Part shown: positions 6,220 to 8,107 of the stretch, one piece after another
How the letters are laid out: every line of letters starts with the position of its first letter
Position numbering within the stretch: position 1 is the first letter of the stretch
NCBI GenBank assembly: GCA_030637775.1
Contig: DAOWFY010000046.1
Coordinates: forward strand, 1 to 8,107
Direction: 5' to 3'
Length of the DNA stretch: 8,107 bases
From: DAOVGU01 sp030637775 [NCBI: bacterium]
GTDB lineage: Bacteria; Ratteibacteria; UBA8468
Translations under genes and position numbers: made by a program
The notes under the pieces: model-generated
The model's database searches: none
Seen by the model: only the letters and a program-made list of their open reading frames with translations
What the model was told of the DNA's origin: nothing

Positions 6220-6254
6220 ATTTTACAACAGATTCAAGGGTTATTACAACCTAC
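6220..6254. repeat. Dispersed intergenic repeat, copy B
   Basis: This stretch matches 2469-2503 at 28 of 35 positions, with core TTATTACAACC. It lies in the leader of the MATE operon (minus strand) and 26 nt before the -35 box of the SUMF-type gene promoter (plus strand), the same distance as in copy A. Confidence 0.5.
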
Positions 6255-6256
6255 TC

Positions 6257-6287
6257 CGTATACCCCTCTCTGAAAATGTTTTGTCAA
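6257..6287 (-). promoter_or_regulatory. Possible promoter of the MATE operon
   Basis: On the minus strand there is a perfect TTGACA (6282-6287) and TATACG (6257-6262) separated by 19 nt, longer than optimal. Its -35 box overlaps the -35 box of the rightward promoter almost completely, so the two promoters may compete for RNA polymerase. Confidence 0.35.
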
Positions 6288-6309
6288 TACGCATCTTAAA
6301 AGGTATAAT
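6281..6309 (+). promoter_or_regulatory. Sigma-70-type promoter of the SUMF-type gene
   Basis: TTGTCA (6281-6286), a 17-nt spacer and a perfect TATAAT (6304-6309) form a strong promoter. The predicted transcription start (about 6315-6317) coincides with the ATG at 6316, so the mRNA may be leaderless. Confidence 0.6.
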
Positions 6310-6315
6310 TATTAT

Positions 6316-7098
6316 ATGTCTATCTTAATTCTTGTTTGGGTTTTTGTATTTTCCTTCTTGAACTTTCTCTATACCCAGGAAAAATCAACCGTTGCCGTCA
6401 TTAATTTAGGTAAAGGAGTAAGGATGGAGATGGTCCTTATCCAGCCAGGAGAATTCTCAATGGGAAGTCCCTCTACAGAGAAAGGCAGAGGTTCGGATGA
6501 AACCCAGCACAGAGTAAGAATAACAAAACCCTTCTATATCGGTAAGTATGAGGTAACCCAGGAGCAGTGGAAGGCAGTGATGGGAGATAATCCCAGTTAT
6601 TTCAAAGGAGCAAAGAATCCTGTAGAGAAGGTCTCCTGGAATGATTGCCAGAACTTTATCGAAAGGTTAAACCGGATAGTTCCCGGTGGAGGTTTCAGGC
6701 TTCCGACAGAGGCAGAATGGGAATATGCTGCCAGAGCAGGAACAACTACCAGGTTCTACTGGGGAGATGACCCAGATTATACAGAGATAGAGAAGTATGC
6801 CTGGTGTAATAAAAACTCAGCAAGAAGAACCCATCCGGTAGGAACCAAAAAGCCTAACCCCTGGGGCCTCTATGATACCTCCGGTAATGTCTGGGAATGT
6901 CACTCTGACTGGTATCAGAAAGATTACCCTGTCAGTTTACAGATAGACCCCAAAGGACCAGGTTCAGGTAAAGAGCGGGCTTTCCGTGGCGGCAGTTGGA
7001 AGAGCCGTGCCTGGTACTCCCGTTCTGCGAATCGCGGCGGGCTCAACCCGGACTTCAGGAGTAATAATTTTGGTTTCCGTTGTGCGAGGACTCCCTGA
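6316..7098 (+). CDS. Exported SUMF1/FGE-fold protein without catalytic cysteines
   Basis: This 260-aa protein has a hydrophobic N-terminus (residues 1-18, MSILILVWVFVFSFLNFL) that looks like a signal peptide or anchor, though it lacks basic residues. Residues 37-258 are a full formylglycine-enzyme-type domain: MVLIQPGEFSMGS, FYIGKYEVTQEQWKAVMG, NPVEKVSW, FRLPTEAEWEYAARAG, NPWGLYDTSGNVWE, RGGSW and GFRCARTP. True sulfatase-activating enzymes have two Cys after RGGSW; here those places read WKSRAWYSR, so catalysis is not expected and a binding or structural role is likelier. The usual WEWCSDW motif reads WECHSDW. Arginine is AGA/AGG in most of the gene but mainly CGN from residue 221 on. The start at 6316 lies at the predicted transcription start with no ribosome site. 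An internal ATG at 6424 has AAAGGAG 5 nt upstream and would make a cytoplasmic form. Confidence 0.85.
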   Translation: MSILILVWVFVFSFLNFLYTQEKSTVAVINLGKGVRMEMVLIQPGEFSMGSPSTEKGRGSDETQHRVRITKPFYIGKYEVTQEQWKAVMGDNPSYFKGAKNPVEKVSWNDCQNFIERLNRIVPGGGFRLPTEAEWEYAARAGTTTRFYWGDDPDYTEIEKYAWCNKNSARRTHPVGTKKPNPWGLYDTSGNVWECHSDWYQKDYPVSLQIDPKGPGSGKERAFRGGSWKSRAWYSRSANRGGLNPDFRSNNFGFRCARTP

Positions 7099-7125
7099 AT
7101 ACTTTTATTCTCTTGGTCTCCATCC

Positions 7126-8107
7126 TTAAGCCATCCTTTGGGGGCAGATGAGGCGATAACTGCACATCTTACACTTTCTTTTGTCCCCCAGTGGCGGAAA
7201 TTCCCTTTTTTTAATCTTAGAGATAGTTGAGAGAATCTTTTCCTTTATCAGTTCTAAATCGGAAGGCTTACGCGCGGTGGAAAGTTTCTCATTCGTCCCC
7301 AGATAGTAAAAACTTAAGACTTTTGGGAAAAATTTGAGCACCTCCTTACAGGCAAGGGCATAAATGGTAAGTTGCTCTTCGGAAGCGATGTTCTTCCTGG
7401 CGGGAGGGTTTCCGCTTTTATAGTCAATTACTTCATATTCTCCATCGGGCAATCTATCAATCCGGTCAATCCGCCCCCGAAGAAAAACATCTCCAATCTT
7501 AACCTTGAAAAACTGCTCCAGGTAAACGGGTTCTCCAAAGTCAGAACTATTGAGGCGATAAAAATCCTCCAGCGCCCTCCTCCCCTTTATCTTTCGCTCT
7601 TTTTCCTGTTCTTTAGTTATGTAACCTTCCCTGACCCAATTTCTTTTATAAAGAGTCAGGAGTTTTTCCTTGCTTACCTTTTTTTTATTTTTAATCAAAG
7701 AATAGAAGTCCTCTAAGGTAAGATGGATTGTCTGGCCAAAGGAATAGGGAGCCTTAGGAAGTTCGGGAACACAAATAATATACTTTAATTTATAAAAGAA
7801 GGGGCAATGCTCATAACTCTTAAGCTGAGTATAGGAAAATTGTTTGATGGTTATTAGAGGGAGGTCAAAGAAATATTTTTCTTCTTCCCTGGGTAAAAAT
7901 AAAGGAGCGACTATCGGTAGCTTCGCCTGCGTTTCTCCCGTTATCTCTCCCAAAGTCTCCTTCACAAATCGGGATGTCCTCCAGATTTTTGCCGGTGTAT
8001 AACTGCTACTTGCCGTAAGCCACAATCTCTTTTTTGCCCGGGTCATTCCCACATAGAAAAGTCTTCTTTCCTCCTGAAGATGCATATCGCCGGGAGGAAT
8101 CTCCTCT
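7126..8107 (-). CDS. C-terminal part of a UvrD-type helicase with a RecB/Cas4-like nuclease domain (start outside window)
   Basis: The frame is open to the right edge. The visible part begins with the last helicase motif (EERRLFYVGMTRAKKRLWLT, motif VI of superfamily 1), preceded by EEIPPGDMHLQ. Numbering from the Met at 8083-8085, a PD-(D/E)xK nuclease domain (PDDEXK_1) spans about 82-319, with H121 (GQTIHLTLE), D207 (GRIDRID), D221-Y-K223 (VIDYKSG) and the QLTIYALA motif. Four cysteines, C94 and C305-x2-C308-x5-C314, are placed as in AddB and Cas4 iron-sulfur nucleases. The protein should unwind and degrade DNA ends, as in AddAB/RecBCD-like repair or defence against foreign DNA. The methionine at 8085 is internal, not a start. 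It converges on the SUMF-type gene with a 27-nt gap and no visible terminator hairpin. Confidence 0.9.
   Translation of the reverse strand, partial: EEIPPGDMHLQEERRLFYVGMTRAKKRLWLTASSSYTPAKIWRTSRFVKETLGEITGETQAKLPIVAPLFLPREEEKYFFDLPLITIKQFSYTQLKSYEHCPFFYKLKYIICVPELPKAPYSFGQTIHLTLEDFYSLIKNKKKVSKEKLLTLYKRNWVREGYITKEQEKERKIKGRRALEDFYRLNSSDFGEPVYLEQFFKVKIGDVFLRGRIDRIDRLPDGEYEVIDYKSGNPPARKNIASEEQLTIYALACKEVLKFFPKVLSFYYLGTNEKLSTARKPSDLELIKEKILSTISKIKKREFPPLGDKRKCKMCSYRLICPQRMA

Overview
The window looks like a chromosomal segment of an uncultivated, moderately AT-rich bacterium. The gene mix (IS481-like and IS4/IS1182-like transposases, a hicAB remnant, a DUF6717-type protein, a SUMF1-fold protein, a RecB-type nuclease fused to a UvrD-type helicase) fits candidate-phylum or planctomycete/Omnitrophota-like genomes, but nothing here fixes the taxonomy. 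Strong GGAGG-type ribosome binding sites and two clear TTGNCN/TATAAT promoters show ordinary bacterial expression signals.

Region 1 (1-2409) is a nested insertion. A DDE insertion sequence (724-2336, 11-bp inverted ends, GCCC target duplication, one 425-aa transposase) sits inside the 5' end of an IS481-like transposase gene on the minus strand. Removing the inserted element and one GCCC copy restores an open frame across the junction. The catalytic end of the older gene runs off the left edge.

Region 2 (2410-3507) is a patchwork. A dispersed intergenic repeat is followed by a strong promoter and a membrane-anchored DUF6717-type protein (2624-3073). Then come a 27-nt relic of a flavin-reductase gene tail, a hicA toxin gene that has lost its 5' half, and an intact short hicB-type antitoxin gene (3267-3476).

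Region 3 (3508-6216, minus strand) reads as an operon: a MATE-family efflux pump, a DEDDh exonuclease fused to a C-terminal WYL domain (ATGA overlap with the pump gene), and a flavin-reductase-like gene that appears broken by a one-base frameshift and an internal deletion.

Region 4 (6217-8107) has a divergent promoter region with a second copy of the dispersed repeat. It is followed by an exported SUMF1/FGE-fold protein whose last ~40 codons differ sharply in arginine codon use and match the layout of diversity-generating-retroelement target proteins. Convergent to it is the C-terminal part of a UvrD-type helicase with a Cas4/RecB-like iron-sulfur nuclease domain, which runs off the right edge.

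No complete new system is evident. The points most worth following are the promoter-linked dispersed repeat, the exonuclease-WYL fusion downstream of a MATE pump, the possible retroelement target, and the nested element with its unusually long, MITE-like left end.
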